Notes: generated from the sequence alone by a model not told the origin. Positions 22,536 through 32,067 are shown, counted from the first letter of the stretch. The stretch: 64,000 nucleotides of DNA from 2-12-FULL-60-25 sp003576745 (GCA_030272835.1 SZOQ01000008.1:4734-68733), one strand, 5' to 3'. Program-made: numbers and translations.

Positions 22536-24188
22536 CTATTTGAGGTTTCGAGCAATACTCTCGGCCTCGAGCGCCTGATCGAATTGGCGGAGCTGGCGAT
22601 AGCACTTGGCCATTTCCGCATAGATCTCCGGCGCATTCGGCGAGCTCGTTCTTGCGAGCTCGAATGAACGGATAGCGGCGCGGCAGTCCCGTTTGGCCAC
22701 GGTCTTGCCGTAGTCGAAGGCCTGACGCGCCGTCTCGTTCATGGCTTCGGCTCTGCGCACCGCATCTCCCGCCGGAACCGGCACGGAAGGCGGAAGCGCT
22801 GACGCGGGTTCGGGCGGCACATCGGGTGCTGCCGGAGACGGCGGCGCCAAAACCGTTGCGGGGGCTTCCCCGCGCGGAATCGTTTCCGGTCTCGTTGCCA
22901 CAAACATGCCGTATCCCGACAGCGCCGCAACGAGCATTCCGGCTCCGGCCCAAAGCGGCCATGGAGAGCCGTGCTGTTTCAACGGCAGATTTCTGGAAGG
23001 CGCCGCTTCGACCTTCTTGGTGGGAATCTGCGAAGCCGACAAAGCCCGTGGGGGCTCCGAATGGACTGTCGGGCTATAGGCAATGTCAGCCATCGGACGC
23101 GAAGAGCCCCGGCGCATGCCGAAGATTTCCGCCTCCGCGTCGATGAGCGCGCTCCGGAGCTGATCCGCGTCCTGAAACCGATCCCATGGCTGTTTCGCGA
23201 TGCACTTCATGACGACCTCGCGCAATTTCCTCGGCATGTCGGGCCAGTACAGCGCGGGATCCGGATCGGGCGCCGCCGTATCATGCAGGAACTCGAAGAT
23301 TCGGAGATAGTGGGACTTGTCCACGTGCGGGAGCACCCCGGTCAGCATGATGAACATCACCATGCCGAAGGAATAAATGTCCGCTGGCGGACCGATGGGC
23401 ACCACCTGACCGAGTTTGTCCTTGTACGGATTGCCCGGCGTGTAGAACACCTCCACCGCCATGTACTGTGGCGTGCCCGGCGTGCCTTCTTTGGTGAGCT
23501 GGCTCTCCTTGGGATCGAGCTCGAAGACTTTGGCGATGCCAAAATCCATGATCTTGACCGTGGGAACATTGCGCCGGCTCCGGACAATCATGATATTCGC
23601 CGGTTTGATGTCCCGGTGGATGATCTGCTTGATGCCGGGCGTCGGGTGATCGTGCAGGTAAATGAAGGCCTTGCACGCCTGATCCGCCACGCGGAAAAAA
23701 TCCTCGAGCGGGTAGAGCGGGCCACGAAGAACTTCGGCGCGTTCTTCGGGAAGCTTGAGCTCCCCGTCCTCGTCGAGGAGATTGACGGCCTTGGCATGCT
23801 CGAGGATTTCGTCCTCGAGCGTTTTCCCGTTCACGTATTCGCTCACGTAGTACGGACAGCCGTCCCAGAGACCCGCATCGAGCACCTGAACCAGGTTCTC
23901 GTGGCGGAGTTGCGCCTGGAGCTTTACCTCGCGCTTGAAGCGTTTGAAGTATTCGCTCTCTTTGGGGTCCTTGGCATGTCCGCCCTTGGTGCGGGACGCC
24001 TTCATCCAGGCTCCCAGCATGAGGTCGTTCATGAACTTCATGGCGACCTTTGGCGCATCGCCCGACAGCAAAAGGTCCTCATCAGACTCGTCGACAGCCA
24101 GCCACACGTCGGCCATGCCGCCGCGTCCGAGCTGCTGCAAGAGGCGATAACGATCGCCGATGAGCTGCTGATTGCGCAATTTCGGCAT
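22536..24188 (-). CDS. membrane Ser/Thr protein kinase with TPR-like C-terminal domain
   Basis: Hanks-type (PknB-like) kinase of 550 aa. P-loop GRGGMADV (21-28), catalytic Lys51 in VAMK, catalytic loop HRDIKPAN (191-198), DFG (215-217), then GTPGTPQYMAVE in place of the usual APE. A 25-residue charged insert (about 55-80) interrupts the N-lobe. One membrane helix (PLWAGAGMLVAALSGYGMFV, about 412) follows a Pro-rich linker. Beyond it is a Pro/Ala linker and a TPR-like pair (DCRAAIRSFELARTSSPNAPEIYAEMAKCYRQL) at the extreme C-terminus, presumably outside. Single gene with its own TTGACG-17-TATGGT promoter and an AAAGGCGG ribosome-binding site. Confidence 0.9.
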   Translation of the reverse strand: MPKLRNQQLIGDRYRLLQQLGRGGMADVWLAVDESDEDLLLSGDAPKVAMKFMNDLMLGAWMKASRTKGGHAKDPKESEYFKRFKREVKLQAQLRHENLVQVLDAGLWDGCPYYVSEYVNGKTLEDEILEHAKAVNLLDEDGELKLPEERAEVLRGPLYPLEDFFRVADQACKAFIYLHDHPTPGIKQIIHRDIKPANIMIVRSRRNVPTVKIMDFGIAKVFELDPKESQLTKEGTPGTPQYMAVEVFYTPGNPYKDKLGQVVPIGPPADIYSFGMVMFIMLTGVLPHVDKSHYLRIFEFLHDTAAPDPDPALYWPDMPRKLREVVMKCIAKQPWDRFQDADQLRSALIDAEAEIFGMRRGSSRPMADIAYSPTVHSEPPRALSASQIPTKKVEAAPSRNLPLKQHGSPWPLWAGAGMLVAALSGYGMFVATRPETIPRGEAPATVLAPPSPAAPDVPPEPASALPPSVPVPAGDAVRRAEAMNETARQAFDYGKTVAKRDCRAAIRSFELARTSSPNAPEIYAEMAKCYRQLRQFDQALEAESIARNLK

Positions 24189-24256
24189 TCTGCCGCCTTT
24201 CTTGGTTGAAGTGAATGTCCGGCACCCGGCCCATTTTTGAGCCGCAGTGACCCCAT

Positions 24257-24285
24257 ACCATACAGAAAAAAGGTCGCCTCGTCAA
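24257..24285 (-). promoter_or_regulatory. promoter of the kinase gene
   Basis: Minus strand TTGACG (24280-24285), 17 nt, TATGGT (24257-24262); leader about 60 nt with a ribosome-binding site. Confidence 0.75.
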
Positions 24286-24319
24286 GCCTTCTTGACCAAG
24301 CCGCGATATGGAAAGTTTC

Positions 24320-27298
24320 CTATACTATCCCTAGTTCAACATCTTCCCCGTCAAGGGAAAATGTCATCGAGTCTTTCTGTTTTGGAAACGTATCAGGAAT
24401 ATCCAAATCATCCGCCTTGATCTGTTCCATCAGCATACCCATAGACGCCTGTATGACTTCGCGAAGCGCGGGATCGGCGGTCGCGGCATAGGCGCGAATG
24501 CGATCGGAGGGCTTTAGTCCGCGTTCCTTTCGCAGCGCCATAAACCGGCGAATGAGTTCGCGAAGCTGACCCTTCGCCTTCAGCTCCGGCGTGAGGGCGG
24601 TATCAAGGACAACGGTTGTTTCGTCGCCGGGGTTCAAATCGAATTCAACGGATTCCACATTCAGCTCGTCTTTCACGAGCGCGAGCAGATCGGTTTTGGC
24701 GGATAAACGATTTGCATCCATCCCATGCTTCATGCGGATTGTTGCGCGGGAAAGCGCCTGGCGGACGGGTATCTTGACGATGGCGCGCTGTTCCAGACCA
24801 CGCGATACGATGTCCCTTACCCACGCCATGTCTTCCAAAAGTTTTTCATCGATGAGACGCGGATCCGCCTTGGGCCAGCGCTCCAAATGCACGGAGGCTT
24901 TCGGCCCCTCGAGATCCATATAGAGACGCTCGGCCATAAAGGGAGCCGAAGGCGCCATGAGCATGGAAAAATCGAGCAGGACCTCGCGAATCGTTTTGAG
25001 CGCATCCAAACGTTCATACGCGTCCGCACCACGCATGCGATCTCGCGAACGCCGAAGCCACCAGGTGGATACGTCATCCACGAATGCGGAAAGCGGCCGG
25101 ACGGCACGGACGATTTCGTATCGTTCATAGGCATCCGTCACGTCTTGAATAAGACCGTGCAGGCGCGCATAGAGCCACCGGTCGAGGACATGCGCGCTCC
25201 TCGGCTTTGCGAGCTCAATGCGGTCGGTTCCGGCATAGGTCTTATAAAAGACGCTCACGTTCCAAAGGATATTCAGGAATTTGCGGACAACATCGTCGAT
25301 CTCGCTCTCCGAAAAATTCAGCTGCTCCCCGTCCACCACGGGGGAGGAAAGGATATAGGTGCGAAATGCATCCGCGCCGTAGGTGTTCAGAATCTCCCAC
25401 GGATCGGGATAGTTTCCAAGCGATTTCGACATTTTTTTGCCGTCCTCGGCCATTATGAGGCCGGTCACGACGACGTCCTTAAACGCGGGCTTGCCGAAAA
25501 GAGCCGTGGAAAGAACGTGAAGGACATAAAACCAGCCGCGCGTTTGATCCTGCGCTTCGCCGATAAAGTCCGCGGGAAAGTGAGACTCGAACCGCGCTTT
25601 GTTCTCGAACGGATAATGCTCCGAGGCGTACGGCATGGATCCGGATTCGAACCAGCAATCGAACACATCCGGAATGCGATGCATGGTGCCGTCGCAGGAT
25701 GCGCAGGAAAGCGTGACGGCGTCGATGGCCGGCCGGTGCAAATCAAGATGTTCTGGAAAGGTGCCGGCAACAGCTTTTTTCCGGAGGTCCTTCAGGGATC
25801 CGATAATTTCGCGCGCATCGCAGGATCCGCATTCCCATACCGGAATGGGCGCGCCCCAAAAACGGGTGCGGGACAAATTCCAATCCGGCGCCGTTTCCAA
25901 GCCATGACCGAAACGCCCGTCTTTCAGATGAGCCGGATGCCAATTGATGCGCTTGGCCGCATCGAGCAATTTGGGTTTCAAGGCCGTTACGTCCACAAAC
26001 CACCCCGGCAGAGCGCGATACATGAGCGGGTCCTTGCTTCTGGGATCGATGGGAACGCTGTGAGCGATGTCTTCCCGACGATAGAGGAGGCCGCGGGATG
26101 CCAAGTTTTCCATGATGGGATTGTTCGCTTCCGCATACTCCATCCCCGCCACAAATCCAGCCTCTTCGCGGAATCGTCCCTGCTCGTCCAGCGCGTCGAT
26201 AAAAGACAGTCCGCGCTCATGACCGATCTGGTTGTCTTCCTCGCCGTAGGCAGGCGCAATATGCACAATGCCCGTGCCGTCCGTGTCGCTCACGTATCGG
26301 GCCGTCACCACGTGGTGTCCGTTTTTCACAGGATAAAAATCATACGGCGGCTCATAACGGATTCCTTCCAGCTCTTCTCCCCGGTGCCGCTCGACGATTT
26401 CGAAGGGCATGGTGTTATGTTCGCCGAACTGATGCGGATCATCCAGAGGGTAATACTGCTTGAGTATTTCGTTCATCCGGGTTTCCGCGAATGTAAAGTA
26501 TTCTCCGGTCTCGTTCATGCGGACCGTGACGTATACCATATTCGGATGCACGGCGAGCGCCACATTCGATGGAAGTGTCCAGGGCGTGGTGGTCCAGGCA
26601 AGCAAAAACGACGACTCCTTCTCTTTGATTTTGAATTTCACCGTGACGGCCGGATCAATTTTTTCCGCATAGGAATTATCCATGTTGATCTCAAAATTCG
26701 CGAGCGGCGTGGCGCGCTTCGGCGAATAGAGCATGGTTTTATGTCCCTTGTAGATATGTCCCTTTTTCACCAATTCAGAAAATACCCACCACACGCTTTC
26801 AATATAGTCGTCGTCAAGCGTACGATAGGCGTTTTCCATGTCTACCCAGCGGCCGACGCGCCGGATATATTTTCCCCATTCCCCCACATACCGGAAAACC
26901 GAACTGCGGCAGGATTCCGTGAATTTTTGAATGCCGAAGGCGCAAACCTCTTCTTTCGATGCAAGACCCTCCTCCTTTTCTACGAGCCATTCCACCGGCA
27001 GGCCGTGGCAGTCCCACCCCCAGCGGCGAAGCACGCGATATCCCTGCATGGTCTTATATCGTGGAATAACATCTTTTATGACGCTCTGAAGAAGATGGCC
27101 GTAATGCGGCAAACCTGTTGCAAACGGCGGGCCGTCATAAAAAACAAACGGTTTATGTTCGGGCCGCTCCTCAATGGATCGTTCGAATATCTTCTTTTTC
27201 TCCCAATACGAAGCGATAGCTTCTTCCATCGCCGCAAAATCCGGACGCCCCTGGCCCGGTTGCTTTCCGCCGGAAGGTTCCGCTTTCTTCTTGGCCAT
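24320..27298 (-). CDS. ileS: isoleucyl-tRNA synthetase
   Basis: Class I synthetase, 992 aa. HIGH-type motif in FATGLPHYGHLLQSVIKDV and KMSKS in GKKMSKSLGNYPDPW are present. The CP1 editing domain has TTPWTLPSNVALAVHP. The tRNA-recognition part includes the KNLEF-type anticodon domain (LSAFVDDVSTWWLRRSRDRM). The length and features resemble the eukaryote-like IleRS2 type (no C-terminal zinc finger), common in CPR. Start ATG 27298 gives a Lys-rich MAKKKAEPSGGK tail before the conserved core; TACAAA lies 20 nt upstream. Confidence 0.95.
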   Translation of the reverse strand: MAKKKAEPSGGKQPGQGRPDFAAMEEAIASYWEKKKIFERSIEERPEHKPFVFYDGPPFATGLPHYGHLLQSVIKDVIPRYKTMQGYRVLRRWGWDCHGLPVEWLVEKEEGLASKEEVCAFGIQKFTESCRSSVFRYVGEWGKYIRRVGRWVDMENAYRTLDDDYIESVWWVFSELVKKGHIYKGHKTMLYSPKRATPLANFEINMDNSYAEKIDPAVTVKFKIKEKESSFLLAWTTTPWTLPSNVALAVHPNMVYVTVRMNETGEYFTFAETRMNEILKQYYPLDDPHQFGEHNTMPFEIVERHRGEELEGIRYEPPYDFYPVKNGHHVVTARYVSDTDGTGIVHIAPAYGEEDNQIGHERGLSFIDALDEQGRFREEAGFVAGMEYAEANNPIMENLASRGLLYRREDIAHSVPIDPRSKDPLMYRALPGWFVDVTALKPKLLDAAKRINWHPAHLKDGRFGHGLETAPDWNLSRTRFWGAPIPVWECGSCDAREIIGSLKDLRKKAVAGTFPEHLDLHRPAIDAVTLSCASCDGTMHRIPDVFDCWFESGSMPYASEHYPFENKARFESHFPADFIGEAQDQTRGWFYVLHVLSTALFGKPAFKDVVVTGLIMAEDGKKMSKSLGNYPDPWEILNTYGADAFRTYILSSPVVDGEQLNFSESEIDDVVRKFLNILWNVSVFYKTYAGTDRIELAKPRSAHVLDRWLYARLHGLIQDVTDAYERYEIVRAVRPLSAFVDDVSTWWLRRSRDRMRGADAYERLDALKTIREVLLDFSMLMAPSAPFMAERLYMDLEGPKASVHLERWPKADPRLIDEKLLEDMAWVRDIVSRGLEQRAIVKIPVRQALSRATIRMKHGMDANRLSAKTDLLALVKDELNVESVEFDLNPGDETTVVLDTALTPELKAKGQLRELIRRFMALRKERGLKPSDRIRAYAATADPALREVIQASMGMLMEQIKADDLDIPDTFPKQKDSMTFSLDGEDVELGIV

Positions 27299-27399
27299 AA
27301 TGTGCTCAAGGATGCGGTGTTTTGTACGGTTGGTCAAGGCGGGGTGGCAAGGATGTTGGGCCATAACTCGGGTCTCGGGTGAAGCTTTTAGCAATTCGC

Positions 27400-27512
27400 A
27401 AAAGGCACAGGGCCAAGGGCAAAGGGCAAAAGGCATGGGTTACGGGTCTCGGGGTTCGGGGAGAATTTTGCTCCCCCCACGCCCTACTCCCTCCTCCCCC
27501 TATGCTATCCTT
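27400..27512. repeat. intergenic mosaic repeat, copy 6
   Basis: CAAGGGCAAAGGGCAAAAGGC, GGGTTACGGGTCTCGGGG, hairpin GGGGAGAATTTTGCTCCCC, CACGCCCTACTCCCTCC; fills the divergent ileS-rpiB gap and runs into the rpiB promoter. Confidence 0.8.
27501..27511 (+). promoter_or_regulatory. extended -10 of rpiB
   Basis: TATGCTATCCT contains TGC-TATCCT ending 6 nt before the ATG; no Shine-Dalgarno sequence. Confidence 0.5.
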
Positions 27513-27517
27513 TCCCC

Positions 27518-27952
27518 ATGAAAAACCCGACGATCTACATCGGTGCGGACCACGCCGGATTTACGCTCAAAGAAAAACTGCTCCCGCTGCTCCGGAAACA
27601 CGGGTATGACGTACAGGATATGACGCCCGGCTTTATGGAAGGCGACGATTATCCTCCGATCGGAAAAACTCTTGCCCGCAGAATCGCGGGGTCGAAATCC
27701 AAAGGTATTTTGGTGTGCGGCAGCGGCGTGGGCGTGGCGATTGCCGCAAACCGCATAAAGGGGGCGCGTGCCGTGGAGGCGCATTCCGAGCATCAGGTAA
27801 AAAAAGCTCGCGAACACAATGACGTAAACATCCTCACGCTCGGGGGATGGAACACCACGCCCGCGAAAGCGTTATCACTCATCCGGACATTCATGCAAAC
27901 GCCGTTTTCATCGGCAGAGCGGCATCGAAGACGGGTGAAACAGCTTGGATGA
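27518..27952 (+). CDS. rpiB: ribose-5-phosphate isomerase B
   Basis: Interconverts ribose-5-phosphate and ribulose-5-phosphate. RpiB/LacAB hallmarks: IYIGADHAGFTLKE, DDYPPIGKTLARRI, GILVCGSGVGVAIAANRIKGARA (phosphate and anomer binding) and EHNDVNILTLGGW. Length 144 aa is normal. It opens the pentose-phosphate cluster (rpe, tkt) that follows. Leaderless by position of its -10. Confidence 0.95.
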   Translation: MKNPTIYIGADHAGFTLKEKLLPLLRKHGYDVQDMTPGFMEGDDYPPIGKTLARRIAGSKSKGILVCGSGVGVAIAANRIKGARAVEAHSEHQVKKAREHNDVNILTLGGWNTTPAKALSLIRTFMQTPFSSAERHRRRVKQLG

Positions 27953-28295
27953 CGGTTATGAGCCGTGCGGGATGCGCGGACAGGAAGTTAGGAAGTGGGG
28001 TGTGGGGTGTGGGACGTAGGACGTGGGAAATGGGTCATGTGGTTTGCGGGATGCGCTCAAAACCCGAGACCCAAAACCCGTTCCTCTGGCCTTTGCTCTT
28101 TCACATCCGTTCTAGGGTGTCAGGGTTGCTGAGTTCTAGAGTTTTTCTTTCCCACCATGGAACCCTAACACCCTGATACTCTTGAACGACTGCAATGCCA
28201 AAAATCCCATCTATCACCTTCCTCCGAACCCGCATACTTTCCTCATAACCCGCGTTCCACGCCCACGCACCTCTCCCAACTTTTTACCCGCCCTG
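27953..28295. repeat. gene-free spacer with mosaic words and an inverted repeat
   Basis: About 350 bp without a supported gene. It holds mosaic words in reverse orientation (GAAGTTAGGAAGTGGGGTGTG, GGACGTAGGACGTGGG) and an imperfect inverted repeat AGGGTGTCAGGGTT...AACCCTAACACCCT (about 28114-28173). Its right end is pyrimidine-rich up to the rpe start. Confidence 0.55.
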
Positions 28296-28300
28296 CCCGT

Positions 28301-28969
28301 ATGACTATCGAAATCATTCCCGCAATTTTGGCATCATCCCGCGCGGCATTCAAACGAAAACTCCAGCTCATGGAAGGCGTCGCGCCCGCGGTGCAGGTGG
28401 ATATTATGGACGGAAAACTCGTGCCGAATGAGACGTGGCATGAAGCGGGAGACGTGGCAGCATGGAAATACCATTTTCGATACGAATTGCATTTGATGGT
28501 AGAAGACCCGATTCCGGAAATCGAACGATGGAAATCCGTCCGCGGCTTCACGCGCGCCATTATCCATGCGGAAGCTCCCATTAGGATAACGCAGGCGCTG
28601 AATTGGATTCAGGATCACGGATTGGAGGCCGGATTGGCGATTTCGCCGGGCACGAGCCTTGCCGCTGTGGAACAGCATCTAAAACGCGTTGATATGGCGC
28701 TCGTGATGGGAGGAAAGCCCGGCTTTTCCGGCCAGCGCCACAATCCGAAACGACTTGATGTTGTCCGAAATATACGAAAGCGCTATCCGAACCTTCCCAT
28801 TGGCTTTGATATCGGCGTGAATGCGCGAACGGTGCCGGCGCTTGTGGCAGCAGGCGCGACAAGACTCTGCGCCGCCAGTGCCATTTTTCAAAACCGGTCG
28901 CCGAAGCTCGCGTATAAAAAGCTGCTCGCAGCGGCGCGCGACGCGAACGCGAATGCGCCGGACGCTTGA
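28301..28969 (+). CDS. rpe: ribulose-phosphate 3-epimerase-like protein
   Basis: TIM-barrel epimerase interconverting ribulose-5-phosphate and xylulose-5-phosphate. IIPAILASS, VQVDIMDGKLVPN (metal/acid Asp), ELHLMVEDP (His), GKPGFSGQ and GFDIGVN (second catalytic Asp) follow the family order. Length 222 aa. Some positions deviate (VMGGKPGFSGQ for VNPGFGGQ), so activity on a related ketose phosphate is possible. Its stop overlaps the -35 of the next gene's promoter. Confidence 0.87.
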   Translation: MTIEIIPAILASSRAAFKRKLQLMEGVAPAVQVDIMDGKLVPNETWHEAGDVAAWKYHFRYELHLMVEDPIPEIERWKSVRGFTRAIIHAEAPIRITQALNWIQDHGLEAGLAISPGTSLAAVEQHLKRVDMALVMGGKPGFSGQRHNPKRLDVVRNIRKRYPNLPIGFDIGVNARTVPALVAAGATRLCAASAIFQNRSPKLAYKKLLAAARDANANAPDA

Positions 28970-28994
28970 CCGGCAAAACATTCTTTTTTAGGCT
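28966..28994 (+). promoter_or_regulatory. promoter of the 29002 gene
   Basis: TTGACC (28966-28971), 17 nt, TAGGCT (28989-28994); a GTG codon begins 7 nt later. Confidence 0.6.
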
Positions 28995-29001
28995 CCAATT
29001 C

Positions 29002-29388
29002 GTGGAGGCTGTGTTCATCCTCGCGCTCCTTCTCGGACTCTGTGCCGTTGCATGGATGACGAATGCCCTTGCACGCGCCCTCTCGTGCGAGCACACAGAG
29101 CCTGCGTGCATTGCGCGCACCTTCTCATATAACGGCATCATCCCGGCGTTGCGCGATATTCCGGAATTCCGGTCGTCCATCGGACATTTCGAGGTCCGTA
29201 TCGGCAGATGCAAGCAGTGCCTGGAACCGGAATTCTTTTGCGCCGTCAGGGTGGAAGGCGAACAAGATACGCGACGCTGCCCCACAGAGCTCGCCCTCGG
29301 CTGCGCCGACCATGCTATGCGCAGCGCAATGATTCTGGCGCTCATGGATTATCGGGCATCGACCATGTCCCTGCGATCCAGACCCTAG
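29002..29388 (+). CDS. hypothetical single-span membrane protein (128 aa)
   Basis: Not recognised. One N-terminal hydrophobic helix (AVFILALLLGLCAVAWM), then a soluble domain with paired cysteines (RALSCEHTEPACIARTF, RCKQCLEPEFFCAV, RRCPTELALGCADH), suggesting disulfides or a metal site outside the membrane. GTG 29002 is chosen because it is 7 nt after the -10, fitting leaderless initiation; a TTG at 28966 overlapping rpe is the alternative. A terminator follows at 29388-29413. Confidence 0.6.
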   Translation: MEAVFILALLLGLCAVAWMTNALARALSCEHTEPACIARTFSYNGIIPALRDIPEFRSSIGHFEVRIGRCKQCLEPEFFCAVRVEGEQDTRRCPTELALGCADHAMRSAMILALMDYRASTMSLRSRP

Positions 29389-29413
29389 CCCCTGCCTTTC
29401 GGCGGGGGCGTTT
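29388..29413 (+). terminator. terminator-like hairpin
   Basis: GCCCCTGCC and GGCGGGGGC arms with TTTC loop directly after the stop. Confidence 0.65.
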
Positions 29414-29443
29414 GTGTTCATGGTATCCTAAGCCACGAACCGT

Positions 29444-30526
29444 ATGCGGAACGCCCTTCTTTTTTCCCTCGTCCTCGCCCTCCTTTTGGGAGCGGCGCCC
29501 GTGCGCATCGCGCATGCCGCGATTCTCCCTTCGGATCTCGTGCGTTCATTCGATGTGGATACGATTTATTACGTTTCTCCCGCGGACGGCAAACGATACA
29601 GCTTTCCCTCCGTCGGCGTTTATCATACCTGGTACGCGAATTTTGAACGGGTAGCATTCGTTTCCGCGGAGGAATTGGCGGCGATTCCGTTCGGAGGCGT
29701 GGTATATGTGCGGCCGGGGTCCGCCATGGTAAAAGTGACGACCGATCCCAAAACCTATGCCGTCGCGGCAGGCGGAAAGCTCCGCCATGTCGCGAATGAG
29801 GAAGCGGCCGCGAGCGTGTATGGCGCGGACTGGAACACGCATATTATCGACATCGATCAGGCATTTTTCGCGAATTACGATATCGGCGCGACGGTGGCGG
29901 GGGCCGATGACTATGTCCCCGCATACGAACTCCACATGAACGGAGAAATTTTTCAGACACTTGATCGGCCGGCCGGGGGAGCGGGCGCCGCGCCCCAGAG
30001 CATGAACGGAACACTGCCTTCGTCCATCGGCGCAGGATCAGGATTCTACGCCGAAACCGCTATGCTCTCACCGTCGAATGCCGACCGCATGCTTCTGGCC
30101 GCGAACGATGTTGTATTCGCGCGATGCGAAACAAGCGTATGCGCGGGCGTAGCCGGACCCTTTTTTAACGCGGAAAATATCAAGGTCGAAAGTTATGCAT
30201 GTGATGCATATCGAACATGCCGGCGAACCGCGCTCGGTTCCGTTCATATTCTGCCATCATCGTCCATGCCGAACTTGTCCGTGAACTTCGATCATCATAT
30301 AGGAACCAAAACGGCCACGCTCACGCTCGCGGCCTCGGGCGGCACGCCGTCGCATATCTCCATTACCCGCGAAGCGGGGCAAACAACGACCTGCGCGAAT
30401 ACGAATGTCTGCCAAACAGAAAGCCCCCCGCTTTCCCTTGGCCCATACACCTATACTGCCCTTGCCTGCGACGAGGCTCGCCGTTGCGTGTTTGCGGATC
30501 CCATAACCATCGGCCCTTTGTATTAA
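29444..30526 (+). CDS. secreted protein with CPR aromatic surface module (copy 1)
   Basis: Signal peptide (residues 1-25, ending HAA). Residues about 28-155 form the module shared with the next two genes: YYVSPADGKRYSFPSVGVYHTWYANF, VYVRPGSAMVKVTTDPKTYAV, LRHVANEEAAASVYGADWN and DIDQAFFANYDIG. The C-terminal 160 residues have paired cysteines (CETSVCAGV, CDAYRTC, CANTNVC, CDEARRC) suggesting a disulfide-stabilised beta domain. 360 aa. TGG-TATCCT lies 14 nt upstream of the ATG. No anchor is seen, so it may be released or held by other surface proteins. Confidence 0.75.
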   Translation: MRNALLFSLVLALLLGAAPVRIAHAAILPSDLVRSFDVDTIYYVSPADGKRYSFPSVGVYHTWYANFERVAFVSAEELAAIPFGGVVYVRPGSAMVKVTTDPKTYAVAAGGKLRHVANEEAAASVYGADWNTHIIDIDQAFFANYDIGATVAGADDYVPAYELHMNGEIFQTLDRPAGGAGAAPQSMNGTLPSSIGAGSGFYAETAMLSPSNADRMLLAANDVVFARCETSVCAGVAGPFFNAENIKVESYACDAYRTCRRTALGSVHILPSSSMPNLSVNFDHHIGTKTATLTLAASGGTPSHISITREAGQTTTCANTNVCQTESPPLSLGPYTYTALACDEARRCVFADPITIGPLY

Positions 30527-30544
30527 CATCGCCTCCTCGCCGAA

Positions 30545-30572
30545 AGCCTCCCGTAGCGCGGGGGGCGTTTTC
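30545..30572 (+). terminator. terminator-like hairpin
   Basis: GCCTCCCG and GCGGGGGGC arms followed by TTTT, between the first two module genes. Confidence 0.6.
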
Positions 30573-30589
30573 GTGTAAGATATAGGCAT

Positions 30590-31996
30590 ATGAAACGATG
30601 CCTCTTTTTCCTCTCCGTCGCTTTGGGCCTTCTATCCGTTGCTGGCGCGAACGCCGCAACGCTTTCCCCCGGCGATCTCATAAAGGCCTCCGGGTCTGCC
30701 GTGTACTATTACGGCGCGGACGGGACGCGCCTCGCATTCCCGAATGAAAAAACGTATTTCACGTGGTATGCAGACTTCTCGTCGGTGAAAACCGTTACTG
30801 ATGCGGAGCTCGCGGCCATTCCGTACGAAGGCAAGGTCGTCACCTACCGCCCGGGTACGCGAATGCTAAAACTCACCACCGATCCAAAGGTGTATGCCGT
30901 AGGTCCGAAAAATGAACTGCGCTGGATCACAAATGAACAGATCGCGGGCGAGCTATTCGGAAGCGGCTGGGCCATGCAGGTGGACGATCTTCCCGATGCC
31001 TTCTTTGTTTTTTACAATATCGGATCGAGTATTGCGCAGGCATCCGAATACAGTGCCGATGCGCTGAAAAACGAGGCGCAAAATATCGGCGATCTCGCCC
31101 CCGCGCCGTCGCCCGAACCCGGACCCCTTCCCGAACCCGAACCGAGTCCCCTGTCATTCAATCTCACCATGACGCCGAGCAAAGCCGAAGCTCAACCGAA
31201 TGAGGGCGTAGATCTTTTGGCGCAGACGAATTATCCGGGACAAATACAGACCCTCGATATTTTCGTAAACGGCAATCTGTATACGTCATGCGCATCCGTC
31301 ACCAGCTGTTCCATCTCGTGGAAAATCCCAACCATCTCCTATGCCGCGGAATACGTGTATACGGCGCGTCTCGTGACCATGAACGAGGGGACATTTGAGG
31401 CGACCGGAAAAACGGCCGTGGTCATGGAGCCGCTCCATGCGTCCATCCAGGTGAACCTGGAACGCGAAACGATACGGCCGAATCAAATCGCCTATGTCCG
31501 TTCGCAGGTGGTGCAGGGCCTGACCGCCGCAAAGAATGAAATTGTCATAGACGGCGTGGCCGTAAAAGCGTGCACCTCGACGCCCGGCGATTGTCGGTAC
31601 CAGGATTATGTAGCGGGGGAAATCGGTTCCACGCATCAAGTATATGCGCGCGTGGAAACGCCGGACGGTCTCAAGTACCGGAGCGCGGCAAAGACCCTGA
31701 CCATCGCGGAGAATGATACGCCCATCATCACGCTCGGGACGAGCCTCGGTTCCATATATCCGTCCGAAACCGTCGAGGTTCATGCCGTGGCGAATGATGA
31801 TGATGGCGTGGACTATGTCGAGATCCTGTATGAGGAACAAGTGATGGCGCATTGCATCGGCGCACTTCCCTGTTTTGTGTATATCGGGCCATTCAAGGAC
31901 AAGCCGAGCGGAACCGTGCTGGAATTCAAAGCGCGCGCCGCGGATTTGCTCGGCGCGATGGGCGAAACCACGGGCGGATACGTTCTTCTGAAGTAG
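30590..31996 (+). CDS. secreted protein with CPR aromatic surface module (copy 2)
   Basis: Signal peptide 1-22. Module at about 23-155: YYYGADGTRLAFPNEKTYFTWYADFSSV, VTYRPGTRMLKLTTDPKVYAV, LRWITNEQIAGELFG and DLPDAFFVFYNIG. A Pro/Glu linker (PAPSPEPGPLPEPEPSP) leads to about three Ig-like beta domains of roughly 90 residues (DIFVNGNLYTSCASVTSCS, then VIDGVAVKACTSTPGDC, then VEILYEEQVMAHCIGALPC), each with a Cys pair. 468 aa. TAAGAT ends 8 nt before the ATG, so leaderless. Likely an adhesion or envelope protein. Confidence 0.75.
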   Translation: MKRCLFFLSVALGLLSVAGANAATLSPGDLIKASGSAVYYYGADGTRLAFPNEKTYFTWYADFSSVKTVTDAELAAIPYEGKVVTYRPGTRMLKLTTDPKVYAVGPKNELRWITNEQIAGELFGSGWAMQVDDLPDAFFVFYNIGSSIAQASEYSADALKNEAQNIGDLAPAPSPEPGPLPEPEPSPLSFNLTMTPSKAEAQPNEGVDLLAQTNYPGQIQTLDIFVNGNLYTSCASVTSCSISWKIPTISYAAEYVYTARLVTMNEGTFEATGKTAVVMEPLHASIQVNLERETIRPNQIAYVRSQVVQGLTAAKNEIVIDGVAVKACTSTPGDCRYQDYVAGEIGSTHQVYARVETPDGLKYRSAAKTLTIAENDTPIITLGTSLGSIYPSETVEVHAVANDDDGVDYVEILYEEQVMAHCIGALPCFVYIGPFKDKPSGTVLEFKARAADLLGAMGETTGGYVLLK

Positions 31997-32067
31997 CGCA
32001 TCATCCGTTGACGTCCCCCGGTATTGCGGGCATCATAACAATCACATTTATTCATTCTTCACCATAT

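Noticed and set aside
22971..24209. 412-codon open frame on the plus strand
   Set aside because: Antisense to the Ser/Thr kinase gene; no independent start or motif.
24725..27382. 885-codon open frame on the plus strand
   Set aside because: Antisense shadow of ileS, caused by high GC and codon bias.
27953..28176. Small ORFs after rpiB
   Set aside because: They consist of mosaic repeat words and lack starts with promoter or ribosome-binding support.
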